From Liolophura sinensis (taxonomy: Eukaryota; Mollusca; Polyplacophora; Chitonida; Chitonidae), in contig NC_088300.1 in assembly GCF_032854445.1 (NCBI RefSeq), positions 81,398,101 through 81,445,083 of the forward strand: a stretch of 46,983 nucleotides of DNA, read 5' to 3'. The notes below the pieces were generated by a model. That model made no database searches. It was not told the DNA's origin and worked only from the letters and a program-made list of their open reading frames with translations. The position numbers and the translations under genes were made by a program. Of this stretch, positions 46,201 through 46,983 are shown piece after piece. Position 1 is the stretch's first letter; each line of letters begins with the position of its first letter.

Positions 46201-46904
46201 ACATCACAGAGGTTACCTCCTACACCAGGCACGGTGTGACAGACTCTACATCACTGAGGTTACCTCCTACACCGGGTACAGCGTGACAATGGATCACTGA
46301 GATTACCTCCTACACCAGGTACAATGTGACAGACTCTACATTACTGAGGTTACCTCCTACACTAGGTACAATGTGACAGACTCTACATCACTGAGGTTAC
46401 CTCCTACACCGGGTACAGCGTGACAATGGATCACTGAGATTACCTCCTAGACCACGTACAATGTGACAGACTCTACATCACTGAGGTTACCTCCTACACC
46501 AGGTACAATGTGACAGACCCTACATCACTGAGGATACGTCCTACACCAGGTACAATGTGACAGACCCTACATCACTGAGGATACGTCCTACACCGGGTAC
46601 AGCGTGACAATGGATCACTGAGATTACCTCCTACACCAGGTACAATGTGACAGACTCTACATCACTGAGGTTACATCCTACGGCAGGCACAGAGTGACAG
46701 ACTGTACATCACTGAGGTTACCTTATTCTCAGCTCCTTCACACGTCCTCCTCGGTTCCATGTGTAATCTGGTCTATACTTGTTGATGGACACTTGCTGAA
46801 GTCCTGACAGAGTTCTTCCCCCTTTACACCTCGTGGTTGTACTTCTCTTCTTGTGATGAGCTGCAGCTACAGGTAGTTTGGATGGGGCCTTGTGGGCATC
46901 ATTT
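1183..46904 (-). CDS. SFI1: SFI1 homologue, centrin-binding repeat protein (18 internal exons, partial at both ends)
   Basis: This is a multi-exon minus-strand gene. In the family, SFI1 forms a long helix whose repeats each bind a centrin; it acts at the yeast half-bridge and at animal centrioles and centrosomes. The 18 exons are 46722-46904, 33138-33209, 32546-32644, 31979-32073, 28553-28670, 21553-21697, 18399-18555, 16652-16813, 16072-16142, 15379-15471, 14771-14868, 11278-11344, 10233-10363, 8295-8376, 4432-4524, 1957-2042, 1507-1582 and 1183-1268. All introns are GT-AG, and all 17 junctions keep one open frame of 638 codons. Repeats with the L..F..W pattern recur throughout, for example VWRHVFQEWRGYVRQRK, LQARFFYQWFVESEK and VCRNALNIWRQYVDE. 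The N-terminal part (DYTWNRGGRVKELRIR, then RKYLYIWIRKVYG) matches the start of the animal SFI1 repeat region. The start codon and C-terminus lie outside the window. Coding sequence is only about 4% of the span; the introns are inflated by minisatellites. Confidence 0.95.
1507..1582 (-). CDS. SFI1: SFI1 exon 17
   Basis: The acceptor is TTTTTTCCAG|CCAGAA and the donor is GGAAAATG|GTAAAT. It has 1 + 75 nt. It encodes QKNDVKAAKHLYLQRIKRSL, then IAWKM. A second AG four bases downstream (CCAGCCAG) was rejected because it breaks the phase with exon 16. Confidence 0.9.
1808..1956. repeat. ~55-bp repeat, 3 copies, at the donor of exon 16
   Basis: Three imperfect units with CCATCCCA and ACTCTCTATAAACCACC fill the start of intron 16. 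The last unit runs into the donor of exon 16 (CCACCTAC on plus), so the donor-side intron bases belong to the repeat. Confidence 0.8.
1957..2042 (-). CDS. SFI1: SFI1 exon 16
   Basis: The acceptor is TTTATTCCAG|GCTCTT and the donor is AGACGAAG|GTAGGT. It has 84 + 2 nt. It encodes ALAAEHDSRAVCRNALNIWR, then QYVDELRR. The first ~45 bp (AEHD.RAVC.NAL) is the parent or sister of the 54-bp repeat unit that fills intron 15. Confidence 0.93.
2043..4305. repeat. 54-bp minisatellite carrying copies of the exon 16 acceptor, ~42 units
   Basis: On the gene strand each unit holds TTATTTCAGGTTATTACAGC followed by GAACATGACAGAGCAGTGTG. This corresponds to the exon 16 acceptor plus about 45 bp of that exon. 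In the exon frame the unit reads AEHDRAVCKNALLFQVIT (18 residues). Some units are 3-7 bp shorter or longer, which shifts the frame. The AG is kept in every unit I read. The four units nearest exon 16 have an insertion that makes a TGA in the exon frame. Confidence 0.96.
4432..4524 (-). CDS. SFI1: SFI1 exon 15
   Basis: The acceptor is TGCTATGCAG|GCTATT and the donor is AAAAATG|GTATGA. It has 31 whole codons. It encodes AIVQYDGNLGRRFLRMWRQK, then TQEVLEEQEKM: one repeat with R-M-W at its core. Confidence 0.93.
4625..8276. repeat. 55-bp minisatellite, ~66 units, with a 1,043-bp internal duplication
   Basis: The core is GTCATGGTCATCCCTTCACA with ACAATCCCCACACTGGCTAG. It fills intron 14, ending ~20 bp from the donor of exon 14 and ~100 bp from the acceptor of exon 15. 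I see no copy of either splice site in the unit. The block from ~5,756 to ~6,800 is repeated with no difference that I found at +1,043. Confidence 0.95.
8295..8376 (-). CDS. SFI1: SFI1 exon 14
   Basis: The acceptor is TTGTTTGCAG|GGAGAA and the donor is GAGAATG|GTACAA. It has 1 + 81 nt. It encodes ENLQARFFYQWFVESEKSQN, a canonical repeat, then DRMAERM. The acceptor with the first 7 exon bases is repeated in the upstream ~50-bp array. Confidence 0.93.
8377..9060. repeat. ~50-bp minisatellite at the acceptor of exon 14, ~14 units
   Basis: Gene-strand units contain TGTCTGTCTGCAGGGAGAAT, matching the real acceptor and first exon bases (TTTGTTTGCAGGGAGAAT). They then diverge (ATTCAAATGTGTC against CTGCAGGCACG). 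A few units are shortened to ~41 bp. The array begins directly at the exon edge. Confidence 0.93.
9235..10232. repeat. 58-bp minisatellite carrying copies of the exon 13 donor, ~17 units
   Basis: Gene-strand units contain GAATTCAGAAGGTATTGG or the same with GTCTTGG. They match the end of exon 13 (CAATTCAGAAG) and its donor GTATTGG. About 22 bp of exon end lies in every unit, and the GT is intact in every unit I read. The array runs straight on from the exon. Confidence 0.95.
10233..10363 (-). CDS. SFI1: SFI1 exon 13
   Basis: The acceptor is TCTGTTTCAG|TCCCTG and the donor is TTCAGAAG|GTATTG. It has 129 + 2 nt. It encodes SLEIKAEAYFYWANLPKYFF and ends KAEQFR. The final ~22 bp and the donor recur in the adjoining 58-bp array, where the peptide reads AEEFRR. 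Confidence 0.92.
10364..11277. other. Intron 12, no array
   Basis: A 914-bp intron of unique A+T-rich sequence. I see no exon, tandem repeat or mobile element in it. It is the longest intron here without an array. Confidence 0.5.
11278..11344 (-). CDS. SFI1: SFI1 exon 12
   Basis: The acceptor is TTTCTCTCAG|GTTGTG and the donor is CACAAGCAG|GTAAGA. It has 1 + 66 nt. In the gene frame it encodes LCTLRKCWHTLVQYKLYKQH, a short Sfi1 repeat. A different open frame runs across the array but does not fit the neighbouring phases. Confidence 0.9.
11345..12968. repeat. ~82-bp minisatellite carrying copies of the exon 12 acceptor, ~20 units
   Basis: Gene-strand units contain TCTCAGGTTGTGTACATTAC and continue AGAAGTGTTGGCACACT, the first ~45 of exon 12's 67 bp. 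Unit length varies through internal deletions. The array starts at the exon and ends at a SINE near 12,988. Confidence 0.94.
12988..13250 (-). mobile_element. tRNA-derived SINE, near full length
   Basis: The minus-strand head has a tRNA-like A box (TGCTCAGTTGGTTAGCAC) and B box (GAGTTCAAGTCC). The body ends with the tail GTGAAATATTCTTGAGTACG and an A-rich CACCAATCAAATAG. It is flanked by ACTAGAATGA on the left and ACTAGATGA on the right, a probable target-site duplication. It is inserted in intron 11 between two minisatellites. Confidence 0.88.
13260..13434. other. Intron 11 spacer
   Basis: Sequence between the SINE and the 42-bp array. I see no exon, RNA gene or repeat in it. Confidence 0.5.
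13435..14770. repeat. 42-bp minisatellite carrying copies of the exon 11 donor, ~32 units
   Basis: Gene-strand units contain AAACCACTATAGGTAACCAC, identical to the exon 11 end plus its donor. About 22 bp upstream of the GT, coding for LARNHYR in the exon, also belongs to the unit. A C-run sits near 14,006. Units far from the exon are more degenerate. Confidence 0.95.
14771..14868 (-). CDS. SFI1: SFI1 exon 11
   Basis: The acceptor is CGTTTCAG|CTGATT and the donor is CACTATAG|GTAACC. It has 96 + 2 nt. It encodes LIRQTWARWLYRCEEKEN, then a tail ending QLARNHY. The last ~22 bp, coding for LARNHYR, and the donor are the same sequence as the adjoining 42-bp minisatellite unit. Confidence 0.9.
14869..15378. 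other. Intron 10, with a decayed SINE-like stretch
   Basis: There is no minisatellite here. Around 15,030-15,080 the order TTCATTTATATGATGG...GTCAG recalls the SINE tail on the minus strand. Around 15,270-15,300 GGGTTTGATCTC resembles a B box in the opposite sense. The relationship is uncertain; otherwise it is plain A+T-rich intron. Confidence 0.4.
15379..15471 (-). CDS. SFI1: SFI1 exon 10
   Basis: The acceptor is TGTTTTCAG|GTACTT and the donor is AACAGACAG|GTACTT. It has 31 whole codons. It encodes VLSLNGLRLACVRRRMKITR, then QQIAADFYNRQ: a basic helix leading into the repeat that continues in exon 11. Confidence 0.9.
15472..16071. other. Intron 9, no array
   Basis: Short intron without a minisatellite. 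Two related words, GGTCTTTGATATGCAAATC near 15,740 and GGTCTTTAATATGCAAATC near 15,838, lie ~98 bp apart and may be an old two-copy duplication. Nothing else seen. Confidence 0.5.
16072..16142 (-). CDS. SFI1: SFI1 exon 9
   Basis: The acceptor is TTTCACTGAAG|AT and the donor is CATCTGCTG|GTAAGT, the strongest donor in the window. It has 2 + 69 nt. It encodes ICLKHDQREKIEQADLHYLR, a linker-type helix without tryptophan. The phase matches exon 8 (T + AT = Tyr). Confidence 0.85.
16203..16400 (+). mobile_element. SINE fragment, diverged
   Basis: It begins inside the tRNA-related head (CTGACCCAGGAGCCTCTCAC, B-box-like GAGCTCAAGTCC). It ends with AAGTGAAATATTCTTGAGTA and CACCAACAAAATAAAATAA. It is the same family as the copies at 12,988 and 19,810, but 5'-truncated and internally shortened. 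It lies in intron 8, which has no array. Confidence 0.82.
16652..16813 (-). CDS. SFI1: SFI1 exon 8
   Basis: The acceptor is TTGTTTACAG|AGTTTG and the donor is GGAAACTAT|GTATCC, a weaker donor fixed by phase. It has 2 + 159 + 1 nt. It encodes FAQKVYQSNLVNMCLSQWYE, then RRITLRRTLTQWKL: two full repeats. Its first ~65 bp and acceptor are repeated about 15 times upstream. Confidence 0.92.
16814..18212. repeat. ~92-bp minisatellite of partial exon 8 copies, ~15 units
   Basis: Gene-strand units hold the acceptor and exon start (TTTACAGAGTTTGCCCAGAA), then code for VYQSNLVNMCLS and a WYERF-like end. They break off into TCACACTGTACCGTG before the next acceptor. Unit lengths alternate between 92 and 89 bp (CATCTTCTGGGCAAA against CATCTGTGCCAA). 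Each unit is a truncated exon 8 with its own 3' splice site. Confidence 0.95.
18399..18555 (-). CDS. SFI1: SFI1 exon 7
   Basis: The acceptor is CTCCATCAG|CACTGG and the donor is AGAAAAG|GTATGA. It has 156 + 1 nt. It encodes HWLLWCQVYQDRLTEKERL, then LLVKCFHSLLTYSQIRK. In the second repeat the usual W is replaced by L. The acceptor and the first ~10 exon bases recur in the adjoining 42-bp array. Confidence 0.93.
18556..19560. repeat. 42-bp minisatellite at the acceptor of exon 7, ~22 units
   Basis: Gene-strand units contain CCCCTCAGCATTGGTTGGT, resembling the real acceptor and exon start CCATCAGCACTGGTTGCTG. The rest is GATGTTCTGTGGTATCCC. The 14-codon period opens frames on both strands. Units at the far end are diverged. 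Confidence 0.92.
19561..19809. other. Intron 6 spacer
   Basis: Non-repetitive intron between the 42-bp array and a SINE. Nothing recognised. Confidence 0.4.
19810..20080 (-). mobile_element. tRNA-derived SINE, full length with A-tail
   Basis: The minus-strand head has an A box (GGCTCAGTCGGTTAGCGC) and B box (GAGTTCAAGTCC). The body has CGGGCTGTGCCCG and the tail GTGAAATATTCTTGAGTACG, ending in a long A run (T run at 19,811-19,827 on plus). It is flanked by CAAAAATTGA at 19,801 and CAAAATTGA at 20,081, a likely target-site duplication. It is the best-preserved copy in the window. Confidence 0.9.
20345..21345. repeat. ~62-bp minisatellite, ~16 units
   Basis: The core is GATACAGTTGTATCTTGTCG with GACAGATTTCCCCTTACATG. 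It lies in intron 6, ~200 bp from the donor of exon 6. I see no convincing splice-site copy, although the gene-strand GTAAGGGGAAATCTGTCAC faintly resembles the start of intron 6. Confidence 0.93.
21346..21552. other. Intron 6, exon-proximal part
   Basis: Starts with a pyrimidine run (TTTTTTCTTTTTC). It then has unique-looking sequence, including GGAGGTATGTCCCTTTAA, up to the donor of exon 6. No gene seen. Confidence 0.4.
21553..21697 (-). CDS. SFI1: SFI1 exon 6
   Basis: The acceptor is GATCCTTCTAG|TG and the donor is GATTCAG|GTAAAG. It has 1 + 144 nt. It encodes EWSTLISSFHHLTRRTWQRW, then QQYEIQQQRRQMETVSLQFW: two repeat tryptophan sites. A later TAG (TTTGACTAG) could be an acceptor, but it would delete the first repeat helix and upset the phase. 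Confidence 0.9.
21925..28355. repeat. 47-bp minisatellite, ~135 units, the largest array
   Basis: The plus core is GGATTAGTACATTCCACCAC with CTCACTGTTTGTGGGG. Units are 46-48 bp depending on the G-run. It fills intron 5, ending ~230 bp from the acceptor of exon 6 and ~200 bp from the donor of exon 5. Sub-families (for example GATCCGGGAATTAG, GTCATGGACAGGG) recur in blocks of 4-6 units, so larger blocks have been copied. The dozens of 60-150 residue plus-strand frames are side effects of the period. Confidence 0.97.
28553..28670 (-). CDS. SFI1: SFI1 exon 5
   Basis: The acceptor is GGGTTTACAG|CC and the donor is CTGCAAAG|GTACAC. It has 2 + 114 + 2 nt. It encodes LLDQSLSAWRAHHLTRREHH and then a charged helix ending NNLQ. 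The acceptor lies directly against a 30-bp minisatellite. Confidence 0.93.
28671..29580. repeat. 30-bp minisatellite abutting the acceptor of exon 5, ~30 units
   Basis: The plus core is GGTATTCATAGCATGAGTAT plus TACAAACCCA. The last ~22 intron bases before exon 5 (gene strand CGAATACCTGGGTTTACAG) are the end of a unit whose GTAATACTC was replaced by ACAG. The 10-codon period opens frames on both strands. Confidence 0.93.
29670..31810. repeat. 36-bp minisatellite, ~58 units
   Basis: The plus core is CTCTGTCTGCTCCATATTAG with CACATCATAACCTG. It lies in intron 4, ~170 bp from the donor of exon 4. On the gene strand the 12-codon period reads LIWSRQRAGCDV, open for up to 146 residues. Larger blocks with CACCATTACCTGCTCTC recur about every 230 bp. 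Confidence 0.95.
31811..31978. other. Intron 4, donor-proximal part
   Basis: Unique A+T-rich sequence with an A/GAAA run at 31,940-31,967. No gene seen. Confidence 0.4.
31979..32073 (-). CDS. SFI1: SFI1 exon 4
   Basis: The acceptor is ACTGACAG|GTACAC and the donor is CACCATG|GTAACG. It has 1 + 93 + 1 nt. It encodes YTVWRHVFQEWRGYVRQRK, a canonical Sfi1 repeat, followed by a charged helix. Its acceptor is repeated in the adjoining 38-bp array. Confidence 0.94.
32074..32440. repeat. 38-bp minisatellite carrying the exon 4 acceptor, ~9 units
   Basis: Gene-strand units contain ACTGACAGGTACACA, the exact acceptor and first bases of exon 4, followed by TCATTGTAAATATCAAC. The array starts at the exon edge and fills most of intron 3. 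Confidence 0.93.
32441..32545. repeat. 30-bp repeat carrying the exon 3 donor, 3.5 units
   Basis: Gene-strand units read CAGCACAGGTTAGTTCTG then TATTACACCTGT. The exon 3 end is CAGTACAGGTTAGTTCTG. The donor is therefore present four times in a row, and each extra copy is preceded by CAG. It meets the 38-bp acceptor array, so intron 3 is almost entirely two splice-site arrays back to back. Confidence 0.9.
32546..32644 (-). CDS. SFI1: SFI1 exon 3
   Basis: The acceptor is CCATTACAG and the donor is AGTACAG|GTTAGT. It has 1 + 96 + 2 nt. It encodes VRQVFTTWYEVWWTNVREW, then RLTVRAECQY, close to the family's first tryptophan-rich repeat. An internal ACA|GTAAGG looks like a donor, but using it would break the frame with exon 4. 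Confidence 0.93.
32694..33095. repeat. 73-bp repeat, 3 copies, split by a SINE
   Basis: Units contain AATACAGCAAACTGGGAATT and CACCAATGTACATGTACC. Copies start at 32,694, 32,767 and 32,840. The third is interrupted by a SINE and resumes at 33,036. All lie in intron 2. Confidence 0.9.
32874..33035 (+). mobile_element. SINE, 5'-truncated, with target-site duplication
   Basis: The plus strand runs from GCTCCGGCCATAAG through GGATGGTCGTGGGTTTCC to the tail GTGAAATATTCTTGAGTACG and CAATCAAATAAATAAA. It is flanked by identical TCAATACAGCA at 32,863 and 33,036. It lacks the tRNA-like head. It is inserted into a 73-bp tandem unit, so it is younger than that duplication. Confidence 0.92.
33138..33209 (-). 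CDS. SFI1: SFI1 exon 2
   Basis: The acceptor is TTAATTTCAG and the donor is GGCAAG|GTAAAG. It has 1 + 69 + 2 nt. It encodes NIGRKYLYIWIRKVYGR and onward, the first Sfi1-type helix with its tryptophan. The other two frames contain stops, so the frame is unambiguous. It joins exon 1 (AG + A = Arg) across a 13.5-kb intron. Confidence 0.92.
33210..34679. other. Intron 1, acceptor-proximal A+T-rich stretch
   Basis: Unique A+T-rich sequence with no exon recognised. At 34,490-34,550 a short piece, GCCGACGTGGCGTTAAGCC followed by ATCCTTCATTTATTCC, looks like the 3' end of another SINE-type element. Confidence 0.5.
34680..36085. repeat. 88-bp minisatellite, ~16 units
   Basis: The plus core is ACACATAGGGTACATGTATG with CTGAAATGATGCAAGAGTTC. 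On the gene strand each unit has CTTGCATCATTTCAG, which looks like a 3' splice site, but I find no matching exon nearby. The staggered 64-residue minus frames every 88 bp are artefacts of the period. Confidence 0.95.
36205..36515. repeat. 21-bp minisatellite, ~15 units, plus two solitary copies
   Basis: The core is CCTGTAGCACCCGTCACAAG. Single copies of CTGTAGCACCCGTCA also lie at ~36,659 and ~36,828, outside the array. The 7-codon period reads GLVTGAT on the minus strand. Confidence 0.94.
36516..37855. other. Intron 1 interior, no confident feature
   Basis: Mostly unique sequence. A CpG-richer patch at 36,900-37,000 has a minus-strand GGGATGGCGGACGATTCG with a short frame that stops after 16 codons. 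I do not claim a gene. GATGGTGAACCCGATTTATT near 37,660 may be part of a dispersed repeat. Confidence 0.4.
37856..38100 (-). mobile_element. SINE-like element, related family, diverged
   Basis: Minus strand: GGCGGTGGGTCAG and GTGAAATAATCATGAGTTTG followed by GCGTAAAACAACAATCAGTC. It shares the tail layout of the window's main SINE but differs in the body. At its 5' end GGCAGTTTAGTGGTTAA resembles an A box. Confidence 0.6.
38101..38855. other. Intron 1 interior, unassigned
   Basis: Two short open frames (38,103-38,318 plus; 38,571-38,786 minus) show no motif I recognise. Possibly parts of decayed mobile elements. Confidence 0.35.
38882..39126 (+). pseudogene. THAP-type zinc-finger relic, frameshifted
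   Basis: The plus strand reads MVCCSAHSCKNGSSESPG, then FFKFPDDSALKATW and GFWTHQKQPYL, then stops. After a one-base shift the frame resumes with CSSHFTAESYEMN. Together these supply the four ligands of a THAP C2CH finger (C, C, C, H), the FP motif, the conserved tryptophan and the CxxHF signature. THAP fingers occur in P-element-like transposases and cellular DNA-binding proteins. The piece ends ~30 codons later at a stop. It sits in antisense orientation inside intron 1 of SFI1. A frameshift from a sequencing error cannot be excluded. Confidence 0.8.
39127..39960. other. Intron 1 interior, unassigned
   Basis: No exon, RNA or tandem array recognised. TGTCAGTATTGTCAGTACTG near 39,436 is a short direct repeat. 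Confidence 0.35.
39965..40490 (-). pseudogene. Non-LTR retrotransposon reverse transcriptase relic (C-terminal part)
   Basis: Across several frame breaks and stops the minus strand shows pieces typical of the end of a LINE reverse transcriptase ORF. WFGILIGQHLSSNTQMKKMC is followed by KKVSELIRIL, the thumb-like segment. LPKARTNYMTEFY follows, then QRGINLWNCL. No complete domain or catalytic motif is present. It is a dead fragment in the same orientation as SFI1, inside intron 1. Confidence 0.68.
40655..41060. repeat. 27-bp minisatellite, ~15 units
   Basis: The core is GGTGTCTGTTAGATAGGCCT followed by TAAAGGT. It lies in intron 1, far from any exon. No splice-like word is conserved in it. Confidence 0.93.
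41061..41336. other. Intron 1 interior, unassigned
   Basis: A+T-rich unique sequence, nothing recognised. Confidence 0.35.
41337..41480 (-). mobile_element. Old SINE remnant
   Basis: Plus reads TGATTATTTCATTTGTGACG, GGTTGGTGGATGGAAAACC, then CAGGTTCCTGGTGACCTTCC. This parallels the central and tail parts of the window's SINE in the same order as the copies at 12,988 and 19,810, with many substitutions. Confidence 0.6.
41520..41884 (-). pseudogene. BED-finger / hAT-like transposase relic, frameshifted
   Basis: From an ATG at 41,884 the minus strand reads MATKRRTSNESPAHASKKAN, then QKYLVLFILYRHWAVEKG. After a frameshift it reads KFAHCSYCNYDISITHSAKF and DLTRHMSEK, a C-x2-C...H BED-type finger. 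Further on it reads VIKAETLMTEFIIQMNL, resembling the segment after the finger in hAT-like transposase-derived proteins, and then stops. Upstream, ACCGGAAGCAG near 41,920 (plus) and a CpG-richer stretch might be remnants of its 5' region. The assignment to hAT-like proteins is from recall of the pattern, not a search. Confidence 0.6.
41885..42239. other. Intron 1 interior upstream of the BED-type relic
   Basis: Unique sequence with a few CpGs and an ETS-like ACCGGAAG at ~41,921. No exon recognised. Confidence 0.35.
42240..46721. repeat. 47-bp minisatellite starting exactly at the exon 1 donor, ~95 units
   Basis: Gene-strand units contain GGTAACCTCAGTGATGTA and GTCTGTCACACTGTACCTGG. The first unit begins with the real donor of exon 1 (ATAAG|GTAACCTCAGTGATG); later units have GGAG|GTAACC or GGAC|GTAACC. 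The exon side is not copied beyond the AG. Blocks are duplicated: distinctive units at 42,853, 43,134 and 43,331 recur at +1,642 (44,495; 44,776; 44,973). Confidence 0.96.
46722..46904 (-). CDS. SFI1: SFI1 exon 1 (first in window)
   Basis: The acceptor is AATGTTTACAG at 46905 and the donor is ATAAG|GTAACC at 46721/46720. It has 1 nt finishing the previous codon, 60 codons and 2 nt left over. A basic, low-complexity N-terminal part (HHKKRSTTTRCKGGR) is followed by DYTWNRGGRVKELRIR, the conserved lead-in to the SFI1 repeats. It does not start with an in-frame ATG, so an upstream exon outside the window is needed. Both edges of this exon are copied into minisatellites. Confidence 0.92.
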
Positions 46905-46983
46905 CTGTAAACATTGAAGTGGGCAGTTTGGACAGGACCTTATGTAAACATTACAGTGGACAGTTTGGATGGGACCTTGTATG
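46866..46983. repeat. Start of a repeat array at the exon 1 acceptor, cut by window edge
   Basis: Gene-strand words AAGGTCCCATCCAAACTG and AAGGTCCTGTCCAAACTGCC alternate with AATGTTTACA. The last copy runs through the acceptor into exon 1, where the exon reads AAGGCCCCATCCAAACTACC. At least 2.5 units of ~45 bp are visible. Confidence 0.82.

Overview
The window is a piece of an animal nuclear genome, most likely a mollusc. The evidence is small exons with GT-AG introns, several copies of a tRNA-headed SINE of a type I associate with molluscs, frequent ACATGTAC-like words, and no bacterial gene structure. Almost all of it lies inside one gene on the minus strand. I reconstruct 18 internal exons (1,914 nt, 638 codons) spread over 45.7 kb. 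They encode the N-terminal and central part of SFI1, the centrin-binding centriole/spindle-pole protein made of tandem 'LxxxFxxW' helical repeats. Every exon-exon junction keeps the reading frame. The first exon(s) lie above 46,983 and the last below position 1.

About two thirds of the window (roughly 32 kb) is minisatellite DNA: some 22 separate tandem arrays, each with its own unit (21 to 92 bp). They fill every intron longer than about 1 kb. Nearly all long open frames in the window, on either strand, are by-products of these arrays. The arrays are not placed at random. At least twelve start exactly at, or run through, a splice junction of the SFI1 gene. Their units carry copies of that splice site, often with 7 to 65 bp of the neighbouring exon. 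Acceptor-type arrays sit at exons 1, 4, 5, 7, 8, 12, 14 and 16. Donor-type arrays sit at exons 1, 3, 11, 13 and 16. This is the most striking signal in the window.

Layout from high to low coordinates, which is the gene's 5' to 3' direction: exon 1 (46.7-46.9 kb) is followed by a 13.5-kb intron. That intron holds a 47-bp donor array (42.2-46.7 kb), a BED-finger/hAT-like relic, a 27-bp array, a non-LTR reverse transcriptase relic, a frameshifted THAP-domain relic, SINE remnants, and 21-bp and 88-bp arrays. Exons 2-4 cluster at 32-33 kb. Introns 4 and 5 hold 30-bp, 36-bp and 47-bp arrays; the last is about 6.4 kb, the largest in the window. Exons 6-18 follow from 21.7 kb down to 1.2 kb, with arrays in most of the intervening introns. 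Introns 8, 9, 10, 12 and 17 have no array.

The gene model rests on direct reading of splice sites, phase agreement and recognisable SFI1 sequence. The origin and function of the splice-anchored arrays are inference.
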